Of a DNA stretch of 64,000 nucleotides, positions 1 through 9,378 are shown in pieces. Source of the DNA: Methylocystis parvus OBBP (GTDB taxonomy: Bacteria > Pseudomonadota > Alphaproteobacteria > Rhizobiales > Beijerinckiaceae); the NCBI RefSeq assembly GCF_027571405.1, contig NZ_CP092968.1, positions 1 through 64,000 on the forward strand, given 5' to 3'. A model generated the notes under the pieces. The model did no database searches and was not told the origin of the DNA. It saw only the letters and a program-made list of their open reading frames with translations. Numbering within the stretch: position 1 is the stretch's first letter; each line of letters opens with the position of its first letter. Both the position numbers and the translations under genes were made by a program.

Positions 1-1503
1 ATGTCTGATCGTGAATCATCCAATGACGGGATTTCCGCCGAGGACCAGAAACGTTGGGAGCGCGTTCGGGAGCGGCTGCGGGCCGAGCTCGGGGACGCCG
101 TCTATAATTCCTGGTTCACGCGCCTCGAGCTCGAACGCCTTGCCAGCGAGACGGCCCATCTCACCGTGCCGACCAAATTCCTGAAAAGCTGGGTTCAGTC
201 GCATTATGCGACGCGCATAAAGGCCCGCGTTTCCGGCGAATTCAAAGGCGTCGAGCGCGTCATCATCGACGTGCGCAGCTCGGCGCGAAAAGCCAGGGCG
301 CGCGACTCCGGCTCCGAGAAGGACTCCGAGGCGACCCCCATCCTCAATGTCGCCGAGAAGACGCCGGCGCCTTTCGACGCGGGGATGGATTCCCTGAACG
401 CCGCCGCGCCGCGCCGCGCGCCGCGTACGCCGGGAATGCGGGGCGAGAGCGACTCCGTCATGGGCTCGCCGCTCGACCGCCGCCTGTCTTTCTCGACTTT
501 CCTCGTCGGTCCGTCGAACCAGCTCGCTTACGCCGCGGCCTGTCGCGTGGCGGAAGCACGTCCCGGCGAAACGCCGATGTTCAATCCGCTCTACGCGCAC
601 GCCGCGGTAGGTCTCGGCAAGACGCATCTCCTGCAAGCGCTCGCTCATGCGACCAACGACAATCGCCGACGCGCTGTCTATCTCACGGCCGAGCGATTTA
701 TGAGCGGCTTCGTGTCGTCGCTCAACAATCAGACGTCGCTCGCTTTCAAGGAGCGTCTGCGCGCGATCGACATGCTGATCATCGACGACGTGCAATTTCT
801 GCAGGGCAAGTCGATCCAGCAGGAATTCTGTCACACGCTGAACGCGCTGATCGACGCCGGCCGTCAGGTCGTCGTCGCTGCGGACCGGCCGCCGTCCGAT
901 CTCGAAACGCTCGACGAACGCGTCCTCTCGCGCTTCAAAGGCGGACTTTGCGTCGATATCGGCCCGCTCGACGAGTCTTTGCGCGTGAAGATTTTGCAGG
1001 CGCGCATCGCCGCGGCGCAGGAGACGCAGCCGGGCTTCCATGTGCCGCCAGACGTCATCAGCTATGTCGCGCGAACGATCCTGACGAATGGCCGCGACCT
1101 CGAAGGCGCCGTGAATCGCCTTCTGGCGCATGTCACGCTCAATGGCGCGCCGCTCACCGTCGAGACGGCCGAGACCGCGATCCGCGACCTCGTGCGCACG
1201 CAGGAGCCCAGGCGCGTCAAGATCGACGACATCCAGAAGCTCGTCGCCTCGCATTACAATATTTCACGCGCGGATATTCTGTCGTCGCGCCGCACGGCGA
1301 ATGTCGTGCGTCCGCGCCAGATCGCCATGTATCTGTCGAAGCAATTGACGCTGCGCTCGCTCCCGGAGATCGGCCGCCGCTTCGGCGGACGCGATCACAC
1401 GACCGTGCTGCACGCCGTGCGCAAGATCGAGGAGCTTGTCGCGAAGGACAAGGGCCTTGCGGAAGTAATCGAGTTGCTGAGGCGGATTTTGAGCGAGCAG
1501 TAA
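1..1503 (+). CDS. dnaA: Chromosomal replication initiator protein DnaA
   Basis: DnaA is the AAA+ ATPase that binds DnaA boxes and opens the origin. The 500-residue product has domain I at about residues 15-90, a variable linker to about 155, and an AAA+ domain with Walker A VGLGKTH (residues 203-209) and Walker B LIIDDVQF. The C-terminal DNA-binding domain carries the signature [15 protein letters not shown]. Length is normal for Rhizobiales. The frame opens at base 1, so promoter, ribosome binding site and any in-frame upstream start cannot be seen. The two residues before the Walker A core are Ala-Ala rather than the common Gly-Gly; from memory this occurs in related Rhizobiales, so it is not taken as a defect. 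Confidence 0.98.
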   Translation: MSDRESSNDGISAEDQKRWERVRERLRAELGDAVYNSWFTRLELERLASETAHLTVPTKFLKSWVQSHYATRIKARVSGEFKGVERVIIDVRSSARKARARDSGSEKDSEATPILNVAEKTPAPFDAGMDSLNAAAPRRAPRTPGMRGESDSVMGSPLDRRLSFSTFLVGPSNQLAYAAACRVAEARPGETPMFNPLYAHAAVGLGKTHLLQALAHATNDNRRRAVYLTAERFMSGFVSSLNNQTSLAFKERLRAIDMLIIDDVQFLQGKSIQQEFCHTLNALIDAGRQVVVAADRPPSDLETLDERVLSRFKGGLCVDIGPLDESLRVKILQARIAAAQETQPGFHVPPDVISYVARTILTNGRDLEGAVNRLLAHVTLNGAPLTVETAETAIRDLVRTQEPRRVKIDDIQKLVASHYNISRADILSSRRTANVVRPRQIAMYLSKQLTLRSLPEIGRRFGGRDHTTVLHAVRKIEELVAKDKGLAEVIELLRRILSEQ

Positions 1504-1521
1504 CGGCTTCCGCTTTACCAT

Positions 1522-1634
1522 CATTGCGAGGAGCGTAAGCGACGAAGCAAATCCAGAGCCGCAACAGCTGCTCTGGATTGCCTCGCATCTTGTCGAAGTC
1601 GGATATACCCGACGTCGAGCGAATGCTCGCAATG
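1522..1634. repeat. Palindromic repeat, copy A (about 113 bp)
   Basis: First of three copies of a composite palindrome in this window (others at 50866-50991 and 58148-58264). The outer arms are CATTGCGAG and CTCGCAATG. An internal pair of arms reads ATCCAGAG / CTCTGGAT. A near-perfect dyad around GTCGGATATACCCGAC lies towards the right end. It sits between the convergent ends of dnaA and the polyamine-binding protein gene, the normal setting for a dispersed intergenic repeat. Confidence 0.85.
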
Positions 1635-1658
1635 ACGATGTGTCGCCTGCGATCGCGC

Positions 1659-2738
1659 CTACCGTCCCGTCTTCACCATCGTCCAAAGACGGGTGATGAA
1701 TTTCTGCTCGGGCTGATTGGGCGTGGTGACGGTGAAGAGCCGATGCATCGTTCCTTCGCCGGGATAGACGGAAGGATCGTCGGCGATCGATCTGTCGATC
1801 AGCGCGCGCGACGGGCCGACGCCGTTCGCGAAGTTGGTCGCCTTGGTGTTGCGCGCCGCCACATCCGGGCGCAGCAGATAATCGATGAAGAGATAGGCCT
1901 CGGCGAGATGCGGGGCGTCGATCGGGATAGCAAGATTATCCAGCGACATCAGGGTGCCTTCGCTCGGGATCGCATAGGCGATCTCGACGTCGGAGCCGGC
2001 TTCGCGCGCACGGTTGCGCGCCTGCAGGCTGTCGCCCGCCCAGCCGATCGCGACGCAGATGTCGCCATTGGCGAGCGCGTTGATATATTCGGACGAATGG
2101 AATTTCTTGATGAAGCGCCGCAGCCCCGCGAGATGGTCGGCGGCGCGCTTGAGATCGGCTTCGCTCTTCGAGTTGGGATCGAGCTTGAGGTAATTCAGCG
2201 TAATCGCGAAAATGTCTTCGGGGCTGTCGAGAACATAGACGCCGCAATCGGCGAGCTTCTTCAGATTTTCGGGTTTGAGCGCCTGGTCCCAGCTCGTGAT
2301 CGGCCTGCCGATGCGCTCCTTGACCTTCGCGACGTTATAGGCGACGCCGGTCGTGTACCACATATAGTTGATCGCGTGCGCGCTGCCCGGATCGTAAGCG
2401 GAGAGCCGTCCGTCGATCTCGGTCCAGATATTGCCGGCGTTGGCGAGACGTTTCCGGTCGATCGGCTGCAGCACGCCCGCCTTGATCTGGCGTTGTAGGA
2501 AGGTCGCCGAGGGGACGACAATGTCGTAACCGGTCGCGCCGGCGAGCAGGCGCGACTCGAGCATCTCGTTCGAGTCGTAAGTGTCATAGACGACTTTGAC
2601 GCCCGTCTCGCGCGTGAAGTCCTCCAGAACGCCCGGGTCGACATAGTCGCTCCAATTGAAAATATTGACGACGCGCTCCGCCGCCGAGGCGGGCGCACAG
2701 GCGAGAGCGAACAGAAGGGCGACAAGAATTTTTTTCAT
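1659..2738 (-). CDS. Polyamine ABC transporter, periplasmic binding protein (PotD/PotF family)
   Basis: Predicted periplasmic receptor of a spermidine/putrescine importer. Residues 1-19 form a clear signal peptide (MKKILVALLFALACAPASA). The mature part starts with the family sequence VVNIFNWSDYVDP and contains NEMLESRLLAGATGYDIVVPS and YMWYTTGVAYN, typical of PotF-like proteins. The length of 359 residues is normal. No permease or ATPase gene is adjacent, so it is either an orphan receptor or works with transporter genes elsewhere. It is divergent from mmcB. Spermidine versus putrescine preference cannot be read from the sequence. Confidence 0.9.
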   Translation of the reverse strand: MKKILVALLFALACAPASAAERVVNIFNWSDYVDPGVLEDFTRETGVKVVYDTYDSNEMLESRLLAGATGYDIVVPSATFLQRQIKAGVLQPIDRKRLANAGNIWTEIDGRLSAYDPGSAHAINYMWYTTGVAYNVAKVKERIGRPITSWDQALKPENLKKLADCGVYVLDSPEDIFAITLNYLKLDPNSKSEADLKRAADHLAGLRRFIKKFHSSEYINALANGDICVAIGWAGDSLQARNRAREAGSDVEIAYAIPSEGTLMSLDNLAIPIDAPHLAEAYLFIDYLLRPDVAARNTKATNFANGVGPSRALIDRSIADDPSVYPGEGTMHRLFTVTTPNQPEQKFITRLWTMVKTGR

Positions 2739-2875
2739 GTGCGGGCCGGTGGGCGGCGCGCGCGGCTTGCGCCGCGGGCTGGAGGCGTCAGACTATCATG
2801 CTTGCCCTTAGCGCGCTTTCCGCCTGTACGGAATCGCGCAAAGCGCGTTTCAGGGGCGGGAGCGGAGATCGAAGG

Positions 2876-3349
2876 ATGCGATCCGGTATGACGGCAGTCC
2901 CGGAAGTCTGCGGTCGGCCAGAGGCGACGCGGCATGTCACGCGCGGCGCGCGGCGTTATTTGCGCGCCTGCGGCTTCGCCGTGATCGGCGAATTGCCTTT
3001 GCCCAACGGACGCCGCGCCGATCTGGTGGCGCTCGCGCCGGATGGCGGCTTGCGCATCGTCGAGGTGAAGTCCTCGCAAGAGGATTTTCGCGCCGACCAG
3101 AAATGGACTTGGTATCGCGACTATTGCGACCGTTTCTATTTCGCGATCCCCGTCGATCTTGACGCGGGGCCTTTCCCCGAAGACGCCGGCCTCATCGTCG
3201 CGGACGCGCATGGGGCCATGGTTGCGCGAGAGGCGCCGGCGCTCCGCCTGCCGCCCGCGAGCCGGAAGGCGATGCTGGTGCGCTTCGGAGCTTTGGCGGC
3301 GGAGCGTTATTGCGCGCTGGCCTTCGGGGACGAAAGGCTGGAAGGGTAA
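2876..3349 (+). CDS. mmcB: MmcB family DNA repair protein
   Basis: MmcB proteins are small PD-(D/E)XK-fold proteins linked to DNA damage tolerance in alphaproteobacteria. The product carries RRADLVALAPDG, RIVEVKSSQEDFRADQKW and DAGLIVADAHG, the core of the family with the D...ExK nuclease-like residues. The ATG at 2876 is chosen because a GGAG lies about 8 bases upstream; an in-frame ATG at 2888 (MTAVPEV) is an alternative four codons shorter. It is convergent with regA and divergent from the polyamine-binding protein gene. Confidence 0.82.
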   Translation: MRSGMTAVPEVCGRPEATRHVTRGARRYLRACGFAVIGELPLPNGRRADLVALAPDGGLRIVEVKSSQEDFRADQKWTWYRDYCDRFYFAIPVDLDAGPFPEDAGLIVADAHGAMVAREAPALRLPPASRKAMLVRFGALAAERYCALAFGDERLEG

Positions 3350-3370
3350 GCCCCTTGTTCGCTCAGGACG

Positions 3371-3964
3371 TCAGCGCGGCGCGCGCTTGGCGAGAATCCG
3401 TTGTAGCGTGCGTCGGTGCATATTGAGGCGGCGCGCCGTCTCCGAGACGTTCCGGTCGCAGGATTCGAACACGCGCTGGATATGTTCCCAGCGCACCCGA
3501 TCCGCCGACATCGGATTTTCCTGGGCGTCGGGTTTGTCGATCGTCGTCGCCATCAGCGCGTGGTAAATCTCATCCGCATCCGCGGGCTTGGCGAGATAGT
3601 CGAAGGCGCCGAGCTTCACCGCCGTCACCGCTGTTGCGATATTGCCGTAACCGGTGAGGATGATGCCGCGCGCATCCGGACGCGCTTCCTTGAGTCGCTG
3701 GATGACGTCGAGGCCGTTGCCGTCATTGAGACGCATGTCGATGATCGCGAAAGCCGGCGGGACGGATTCGAGCGCTGCGAGACCCTCGGCGACGGTTTCG
3801 CATTGCGTGACGACGAAACCGCGCTGCTCCATGGCGCGCGCCAAACGATGCAGGAAGGGCTTGTCGTCGTCCAGGATCAGCAGGGAGCGGTCTTCCGGAA
3901 GGCCGGGCGCGGCGAGCGCTTCGGCGTCGTCGTGTTCCGTTTCTCCGATGTCTTCGCGGTTCAT
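3371..3964 (-). CDS. regA: Two-component response regulator, RegA/PrrA/ActR family
   Basis: Global redox response regulator. The receiver domain covers about residues 26-140, with acidic residues in ILDDDKP, the probable phosphoacceptor Asp76 in IIDMRLNDGNG, and the conserved Lys in YLAKPAD. A Fis-type helix-turn-helix ends the protein (SETARRLNMHRRTLQRIL). The length of 197 residues is close to the family norm of about 180-190. It lies 69 bp downstream of the partner kinase regB on the same strand. In relatives this pair controls respiration, carbon fixation and nif genes; a link to the fix genes at the right edge is inference. Confidence 0.95.
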   Translation of the reverse strand: MNREDIGETEHDDAEALAAPGLPEDRSLLILDDDKPFLHRLARAMEQRGFVVTQCETVAEGLAALESVPPAFAIIDMRLNDGNGLDVIQRLKEARPDARGIILTGYGNIATAVTAVKLGAFDYLAKPADADEIYHALMATTIDKPDAQENPMSADRVRWEHIQRVFESCDRNVSETARRLNMHRRTLQRILAKRAPR

Positions 3965-4033
3965 GCCCCGATTTCTCCCAGCGTGATTTTTGTCAAAGCC
4001 TACTCCAAGGAATCTTTGCCGTCGACCCCGCCC

Positions 4034-5368
4034 CTAAGCTCCTGACGCCGCGAGCTTCCCGGTGGATATTTCGAGGGCCGGGCGCGGCCAGGTGACCTTC
4101 ACCACGGCGCCGGTGCGAGGCGGCGAGACATTGTAAGTCTCGACCGTCGCGCCGGAGCGTTCGAGCAGCGTCTTGGCGATGAAAAGGCCAAGGCCGAGGC
4201 CGGATTGGCTGTCGTTCTTCGTGCGGCGCTCGGTCGGCCGGCCCCGCAAATAGGGGTCGCCGAGCCTATCGAGAATAGTGGGCGAGAAGCCCGGACCATC
4301 GTCCTCGATCAGTATTGTGACGAGGTCGCGCGACCACCAGGCGTCGATGCGCACGCGAGTCTCGGCGAAGTCGATGGCGTTTTCGACGAGATTTCCGAGG
4401 CCGTAGAGAATGGCGGGATTGCGCGCCAGCGCCGGCGGAGAGGCGGCGCCGGCGCCGCGCTTGGTGATGTCGAGCTTCACGCCGAATTCGCGCTGCGGCT
4501 CGACCACTTCCTCGATCAGCGTGTCGATGGAGAGCACATTCATCATCGTGCCCTGGTCGGCCCCGAGCGAAGCGAGCTTGCCGAGAATCTCGCGGCAGCG
4601 GCCGGCCTCCTGGGCCAGCAGGTCGAGATCGTCCTTCAGACCCTCGGCGGGGCATTTGGACGAGGATTTCTGCAGTTCGCGGATGATGAGCGTAATGGTC
4701 GCGAGCGGCGTGCCGAGCTCATGCGCGGCCGCGGCCGCCAATCCGTCGAGCTGAGAAAGGTGCTGCTCGCGTTCGAGCACGAGTTCGGTCGCGGCGAGAG
4801 CGGTGGCGAGGAGGCGGCCTTCGTCCGAGACGCGGGCCGCGTATAGCGCGATGAAGGCAGCGGAGAGCGCGAGCGAGGCCCAGATGCTGGCGCGATAGAG
4901 CAGGGGGAAGCGCAGCGCCTCGTTCTCATACCAGGGCAGGGGCTCGAATTCGACGCACAGGAAGGTCGCGGCGGCGAGCATGGTGATGCCAAGGAACAAG
5001 GTCAGGTTGCGCGGCAGCGACACGGCCGAAATCGTCACGGGCGCAAGCAGCAGCATGACGAAAGGATTAGTGACGCCGCCCGTGAGATAGAGCAGGAAGC
5101 TCAGTTGAATGAGATCGTAGCTGAGCAGGACCACCGCTTCGAGATCGCTCAGCCGGAACGTGCCGGAAGTGCCGAAGCGCAGACCGAAATTGAGCGTGCC
5201 CGACGCGACGATGAAGACGAAGCAGAGGCCGACCGGAAAATCGAAATTCAGGATTAAATAGATGACGAGGCAGGCGATTGTCTGGCCAATGATCGCGATC
5301 CATCGCAGGGTGATCAGCGTGCCGACGCGCAAGCGTCTGCTGTCTTCGTCATAGACGTTGGGCCTCAT
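4034..5368 (-). CDS. regB: Redox sensor histidine kinase, RegB/PrrB/ActS family
   Basis: Membrane-bound sensor of quinone/redox state that phosphorylates RegA. The N-terminal half has about six membrane segments and the family's quinone-binding heptapeptide in TGGVTNPF. The H-box is AAAHELGTPLATI. A Cys in GRCREILGKL corresponds to the redox-active cysteine described in RegB of Rhodobacter. The ATPase domain has the N-box NLVENAIDFA, then DDGPGF and GLGLGLFIAKTLL. The 444-residue length is normal. It is co-directional with the squalene-synthase-like gene upstream (42 bp) and regA downstream. Confidence 0.95.
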   Translation of the reverse strand: MRPNVYDEDSRRLRVGTLITLRWIAIIGQTIACLVIYLILNFDFPVGLCFVFIVASGTLNFGLRFGTSGTFRLSDLEAVVLLSYDLIQLSFLLYLTGGVTNPFVMLLLAPVTISAVSLPRNLTLFLGITMLAAATFLCVEFEPLPWYENEALRFPLLYRASIWASLALSAAFIALYAARVSDEGRLLATALAATELVLEREQHLSQLDGLAAAAAHELGTPLATITLIIRELQKSSSKCPAEGLKDDLDLLAQEAGRCREILGKLASLGADQGTMMNVLSIDTLIEEVVEPQREFGVKLDITKRGAGAASPPALARNPAILYGLGNLVENAIDFAETRVRIDAWWSRDLVTILIEDDGPGFSPTILDRLGDPYLRGRPTERRTKNDSQSGLGLGLFIAKTLLERSGATVETYNVSPPRTGAVVKVTWPRPALEISTGKLAASGA

Positions 5369-5410
5369 GGCTCCCCCCTTCGCAACGGCCCTCGATCAAG
5401 GCGACGCCGG

Positions 5411-6220
5411 TCAGAGACCGACCCCGCGCGCGGCGCGCCACAGACGCCATTGCCGCCGCAGGGGCGAAGGCTCCGGCAGGCCGCGAAGAGGATCGTAATC
5501 TTTCCGCGTCATGCGTTCCAGATAAACGGGAACCAGCGCTGCGGGCAACAAGGCCTCTCTGCCGATTGCGAGGCCGCGCGCGGCGCGGCGCGCGGATTCG
5601 TAACGCGCCAGCGCCATATCCCGCAGCTCGGCGAGCGCCGCGCGGAGCGGCGGCGCGTTCGCATGGATCGTCGCGCCGTGCTTCGCCAGCAGGTCGGCGG
5701 GGATCAAGGGGCCGGAGGGCCGCCGCAGGACGCGCGCAAGCCCGAGCGCGACGCCCGCATCCTCCATGGCCGGGGAAGGCTCGGCGCCGAGAATGCGCGC
5801 CGCCCAGCGCATCGGCGCGGCGCTGGTCATGCGGCAATAGTCTTCGAGCGTCCCCACATCCGGCATCTGGTCGTCGTAGAGATCGGCGACGTGAGCGTCG
5901 GCCAAGGCGGTCAGCTCGTCGAGCGGAAGCGAAAAACGCCGCATCGTGTCGAGGAGCGCATCGGCGACGGGATGGGCGCGCGCGGCTTCCGAGTCCGGAC
6001 CGGAGAGAGCGTCGGTCCACCAGCGCAGGCGCATTTCGCCGAGCAAAGGCTGCGAGACCTTGGCGGGCGCCTCCGCGCATTCCTGCGCGAAGGCGTAGAC
6101 GGCGTGGATATGCCGGCGCGCCGGATGCGGCGCGAAGAGGCTCGCCAGCCAGACGTCGCGGTCGCGTTCGCGCAGTTGCGCCTCGCAGATCGCATAATGG
6201 TCTGGCGCGGCCGCGTCCAT
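5411..6220 (-). CDS. Squalene/phytoene synthase family protein (NDUFAF6-like)
   Basis: This 269-residue protein has the trans-isoprenyl synthase helical fold, seen in RLRWWTDAL, LYDDQMPDVGTLEDYCRMTSAAP and the C-terminal GLPEPSPLRRQWRLWRAA. The second Asp-rich motif of true squalene/phytoene synthases is not obvious. The nearest functional analogue is NDUFAF6, a mitochondrial complex I assembly factor with a degenerate synthase fold. The start ATG overlaps the stop of the Mth938-like gene as TGATG, so the two are translationally coupled. A hopanoid or carotenoid synthase role is less likely because no isoprenoid genes are nearby. The complex I role is inference. Confidence 0.85.
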   Translation of the reverse strand: MDAAAPDHYAICEAQLRERDRDVWLASLFAPHPARRHIHAVYAFAQECAEAPAKVSQPLLGEMRLRWWTDALSGPDSEAARAHPVADALLDTMRRFSLPLDELTALADAHVADLYDDQMPDVGTLEDYCRMTSAAPMRWAARILGAEPSPAMEDAGVALGLARVLRRPSGPLIPADLLAKHGATIHANAPPLRAALAELRDMALARYESARRAARGLAIGREALLPAALVPVYLERMTRKDYDPLRGLPEPSPLRRQWRLWRAARGVGL

Positions 6221-6594
6221 CAGACGGCGATCAAAAGCGCGCCGACTCGCCGGCCTTCGTCGAGAAGCATGTTGTATGTGCGAACGGCCGCGCCCGTCGC
6301 CATGGTTTCGCAGCCGACGCCGGCGTCGCGCAGGCGCGCGCGCAGCGGCGATGCGAGCGGCATGAGATCCTTGCCCGTTCCGACTATGAAAAGGTCCAGG
6401 CCGCCGCTGTCGCTCAGCGCGAGATCGATGGTCGCGGCGTCGATCTCTTTCCAGCTCGCCGTGGCGATGGCGCGGACGCCGGTCGGCAAAGCGAGGATCG
6501 AACCGCGATGCGACATGTCGGCGAAGCGAAAGCCGCCATCGCCATAGTCGTCGATCCTGAAACGGCCCGGGACATAGCCCTGGGGGGCGGTCAT
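6220..6594 (-). CDS. Mth938-like domain protein (DUF498, NDUFAF3-like)
   Basis: Small soluble protein of 124 residues made of a single Mth938-like domain, visible in GGFRFADMSHRGSILALPTG, LFIVGTGKDLMPL and the C-terminal AVRTYNMLLDEGRRVGALLIAV. NDUFAF3, a mitochondrial complex I assembly factor, belongs to the same family. It lies between secF (24 bp upstream) and the squalene-synthase-like gene, which it overlaps by one base. No enzymatic activity is established for the bacterial members. Confidence 0.88.
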   Translation of the reverse strand: MTAPQGYVPGRFRIDDYGDGGFRFADMSHRGSILALPTGVRAIATASWKEIDAATIDLALSDSGGLDLFIVGTGKDLMPLASPLRARLRDAGVGCETMATGAAVRTYNMLLDEGRRVGALLIAV

Positions 6595-6618
6595 GACGTC
6601 CGTCTTTTCGCTTGCGGC

Positions 6619-7704
6619 CTATCGCTTCCGGCGGCTCGTCGATTTCGATTTGCCGGCGGGCTTCGTCGCCGGGCGCTTGGGCGCGGCCGGCACGGGCGCG
6701 TCGCCAATGTCGTCCGACATGGACGCGGCGTAGAGTTCGGCCGATCCGTCATATTCGGTTTCGGCCCCGTCTTCGGGCTCCTGCTCCTGCTCGGCCTTGC
6801 GGTCCACGTCGTCGTTGCGCAGGCCGAGATAGATCAGCATGGGCGAGCAGATGAAGATGGAGGAGTAAGTCGCGACGAAAATGCCCCAGATCATCGCGAG
6901 CGAGAAGGAGCGAATGACCTGGCCGCCGAAGAAGACGAGCGCGAAAAGGGCGAGCATGACGGTCGTCGCCGTCATGATGGTGCGCGGCAGCACGGCGTTG
7001 ATCGACATATCGATCATCTGCGCCGTCGCCATTTTCTTGTATTTGCGCATATTCTCGCGAATACGGTCGAGCACGACGACGGTCTCGTTGAGCGAATAGC
7101 CGACGATGGTGAGAATGGCCGCGATCGACGTCGTGTTGAATTCGAGCTGCGTGATCGAGAAGAAGCCGACCGTCAGCAACAGATCGTGCATCGTTGCGAT
7201 CACGGCGCCGATGGCGAACTGCCACTCGAAGCGGAACCAGAGATAGGTGAGCACGGCGATGATCGAGAGGACGACGCCGAGCGTGCCCGACTGAACCAGC
7301 TCGTTCGAAACGCGCGGACCGACGACCTCGACGCGGCGCAGCTCATATTGCTCGCCCACGGCGCCGCGGACCTTCTCGACCGCCGCCTGCTGAGCCGCGT
7401 CTCCGCCGGCTTGCAGACCGAAACGCAGCGTGGCGTCGGCGGCGTTGCCGAAGGCTTGAACTTCGATGTCGCCGAGCTTGAGATTCTCGCCCAGCATGCG
7501 CAGCGTCCCGACTTCCGCCGCGCCAGACTTGGCGCGCAGCTCGATGACGGTGCCGCCCGCGAAGTCGATGCCGAAATTCATGCCCCTGAAGATGAAGAGC
7601 GCGACGGCGATGAGCGACAGCAGGGCCGAGAAGGGATAGCTCACGCGCCGGAAGCGCATGAACGGGAATTTCGTATTCTCCGGAGCGAGGCGCAGGAGTT
7701 TCAT
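6619..7704 (-). CDS. secF: Protein translocase subunit SecF
   Basis: Inner-membrane partner of SecD that uses the proton-motive force to pull proteins across after SecYEG. The 361-residue product has TM1, then the family motif GMNFGIDFAGGTVIELR, a periplasmic P1-like domain, and five more membrane segments including GYSLNETVVVLDRIREN and the GIFVATYSSIFI helix. A basic tail rich in Lys/Arg/Ser follows the last segment. secD ends 15 bp upstream, so the two are co-transcribed. Confidence 0.97.
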   Translation of the reverse strand: MKLLRLAPENTKFPFMRFRRVSYPFSALLSLIAVALFIFRGMNFGIDFAGGTVIELRAKSGAAEVGTLRMLGENLKLGDIEVQAFGNAADATLRFGLQAGGDAAQQAAVEKVRGAVGEQYELRRVEVVGPRVSNELVQSGTLGVVLSIIAVLTYLWFRFEWQFAIGAVIATMHDLLLTVGFFSITQLEFNTTSIAAILTIVGYSLNETVVVLDRIRENMRKYKKMATAQMIDMSINAVLPRTIMTATTVMLALFALVFFGGQVIRSFSLAMIWGIFVATYSSIFICSPMLIYLGLRNDDVDRKAEQEQEPEDGAETEYDGSAELYAASMSDDIGDAPVPAAPKRPATKPAGKSKSTSRRKR

Positions 7705-7719
7705 CGTTTCATTCGCCTC

Positions 7720-9309
7720 TTAGATCGGCAGCTTCGTCGGACGCGCATAGTGATACCAGACCGCGATCATCATGCGGGTCATGGTCACGGCGGTGACGAT
7801 GGTCGTGAGAATGCCGAGCGCCAGCGACACGGCGAAGCCGCGCACCGGGCCGGTGCCCAGGAAATAGAGGATCGCCGCGGCGACGAACATCGTGACGTTC
7901 GAGTCGACGATGGTCGCGAAGGCGCGGTTGAAGCCGGCGTCGAGCGAGGCGAGGATAGAGCGGCCCGCGTGGTTCTCCTCGCGTATGCGCTCATAGATCA
8001 GCACGTTCGAGTCCACCGCCATGCCGATCGTCAGAACGATGCCGGCGATGCCGGGCAAGGTCAGAGTCGAGCCGAGCAGCACGAGGCCCGCGAAGATGAA
8101 CGCGATATGGACGAAGAGCGCGAGATTCGCGAAGATCCCGAACACGCCGTAGGTGATGAGCATGTAGACGACGACGAGGCCCGCGCCGACATAGGCGGCG
8201 CGCTTGCCGGCGTCGATCGAGTCCTGGCCGAGGCCGGGGCCAACCGTGCGTTCCTCGACGATGTTGAGCTTGGCGGGCAGGGCGCCGGCGCGCAGCAGGA
8301 TGGCGAGATTATTCGCCTGCTCAACTGAGAAGCGGCCGGAAATCTGGCCGGAGCCGCCGGTGATCGGCGTGAGAATGCGCGGCGCCGAGATCACCTTGTT
8401 GTCGAGCACGATGGCGAAGAGGCGGCCGACATTCTTCGACGTGACGTCGCCGAATTTCTGCGCGCCGCGAATGTTGAAGCGGAAATTGACGACGGGCTCG
8501 CCGCTGCGCTGCTGGTCGAAGCCGGGCTGGGCGTCGGTGAGGTCTTCGCCCTGCACCATGACCTGCTTCTCGATCGGCAGCTTCTGCTGATCCTCGACCT
8601 GCTCCAATTCCTCGACTTCGGCGGGGTTCTGGCCCGGCTCGGCGACGAGGCGGAATTCCAGCTTCGCGGTCTGGCCGAGAATTTCCTTGAGCGTCTGCGG
8701 ATCCTGAAGGCCCGGAACCTGCACCAGCACCCGGTCGTCGCCCTGGCGCTGGATCGAGGGTTCGCGCGTGCCAAGCGCGTCGACGCGGCGGCGGATGACT
8801 TCAATCGACTGCTCGACGGCCTTGCGCGACTTGTCGCGAAGGCCCGCGTCCGTGACCGTGATGCGGACCAGCCCCTCCGGCGTCGTCTCGACCTCGAGCG
8901 GCGTCTGGCCGCCAATATTGGAGCTGAAGCTGTTGCGCAGGAGGCGGAATTTGGGAAGGATCTTTTCGCGGTCCGCTTCGTCGGCGACGCGAACCTGCAC
9001 GCCGCGCGGCGTGGTTCCAATGCCGCCCGTGATCGCCACCTTCTCCTCGCGGAGAATGCGGCGGACGTCGTCGCGCAGATTCTTGATCTGCGTCGAAATC
9101 AGATCCGCCTGATCGACCTCCAGCATGACATGGGAGCCGCCCTGAAGATCGAGGCCGAGCACAATGGTCGGCGGCATGAGCCAGGAGGGCAGCCGCGACG
9201 CGAGCGCCTGATAATTCGACGGCGACAACGTGCTCGGCGCCACCACGAGGATGGCGGCGAGCGTCATCGCCACGATTGCAAGGAATTTCCAGGTCGAGAA
9301 TCGCAGCAT
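7720..9309 (-). CDS. secD: Protein translocase subunit SecD
   Basis: Proton-driven secretion motor subunit of 529 residues. It shows TM1 near the N-terminus, the D1 motif LGLDLQGGSHVMLEVD, the large periplasmic domain with GTREPSIQRQGDDRVLVQVPG, and the C-terminal RND-type bundle with GIVLTIGMAVDSNVLIYERIREE. It lies between yajC and secF in the usual order yajC-secD-secF. No strong Shine-Dalgarno sequence is visible before the ATG at 9309. Confidence 0.97.
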   Translation of the reverse strand: MLRFSTWKFLAIVAMTLAAILVVAPSTLSPSNYQALASRLPSWLMPPTIVLGLDLQGGSHVMLEVDQADLISTQIKNLRDDVRRILREEKVAITGGIGTTPRGVQVRVADEADREKILPKFRLLRNSFSSNIGGQTPLEVETTPEGLVRITVTDAGLRDKSRKAVEQSIEVIRRRVDALGTREPSIQRQGDDRVLVQVPGLQDPQTLKEILGQTAKLEFRLVAEPGQNPAEVEELEQVEDQQKLPIEKQVMVQGEDLTDAQPGFDQQRSGEPVVNFRFNIRGAQKFGDVTSKNVGRLFAIVLDNKVISAPRILTPITGGSGQISGRFSVEQANNLAILLRAGALPAKLNIVEERTVGPGLGQDSIDAGKRAAYVGAGLVVVYMLITYGVFGIFANLALFVHIAFIFAGLVLLGSTLTLPGIAGIVLTIGMAVDSNVLIYERIREENHAGRSILASLDAGFNRAFATIVDSNVTMFVAAAILYFLGTGPVRGFAVSLALGILTTIVTAVTMTRMMIAVWYHYARPTKLPI

Positions 9310-9378
9310 CGTGTCGCTATTTGGTCAGAGAGATCGGGCGCGCGCGAAAGGCCGTCCGTTTTCGGGCTCAGCCGTCGA

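Noticed and set aside
604..627. DnaA Walker A preceded by Ala-Ala instead of Gly-Gly
   Set aside because: The GLGKT core is intact and, from memory, related Rhizobiales show similar variation, so it is not evidence of a defective protein.
5566..8328. Very long open frame on the plus strand opposite secD/secF (920 codons)
   Set aside because: It is antisense to clearly conserved genes. Its protein is Arg/Asp/His-rich low complexity typical of complementary frames in GC-rich DNA.
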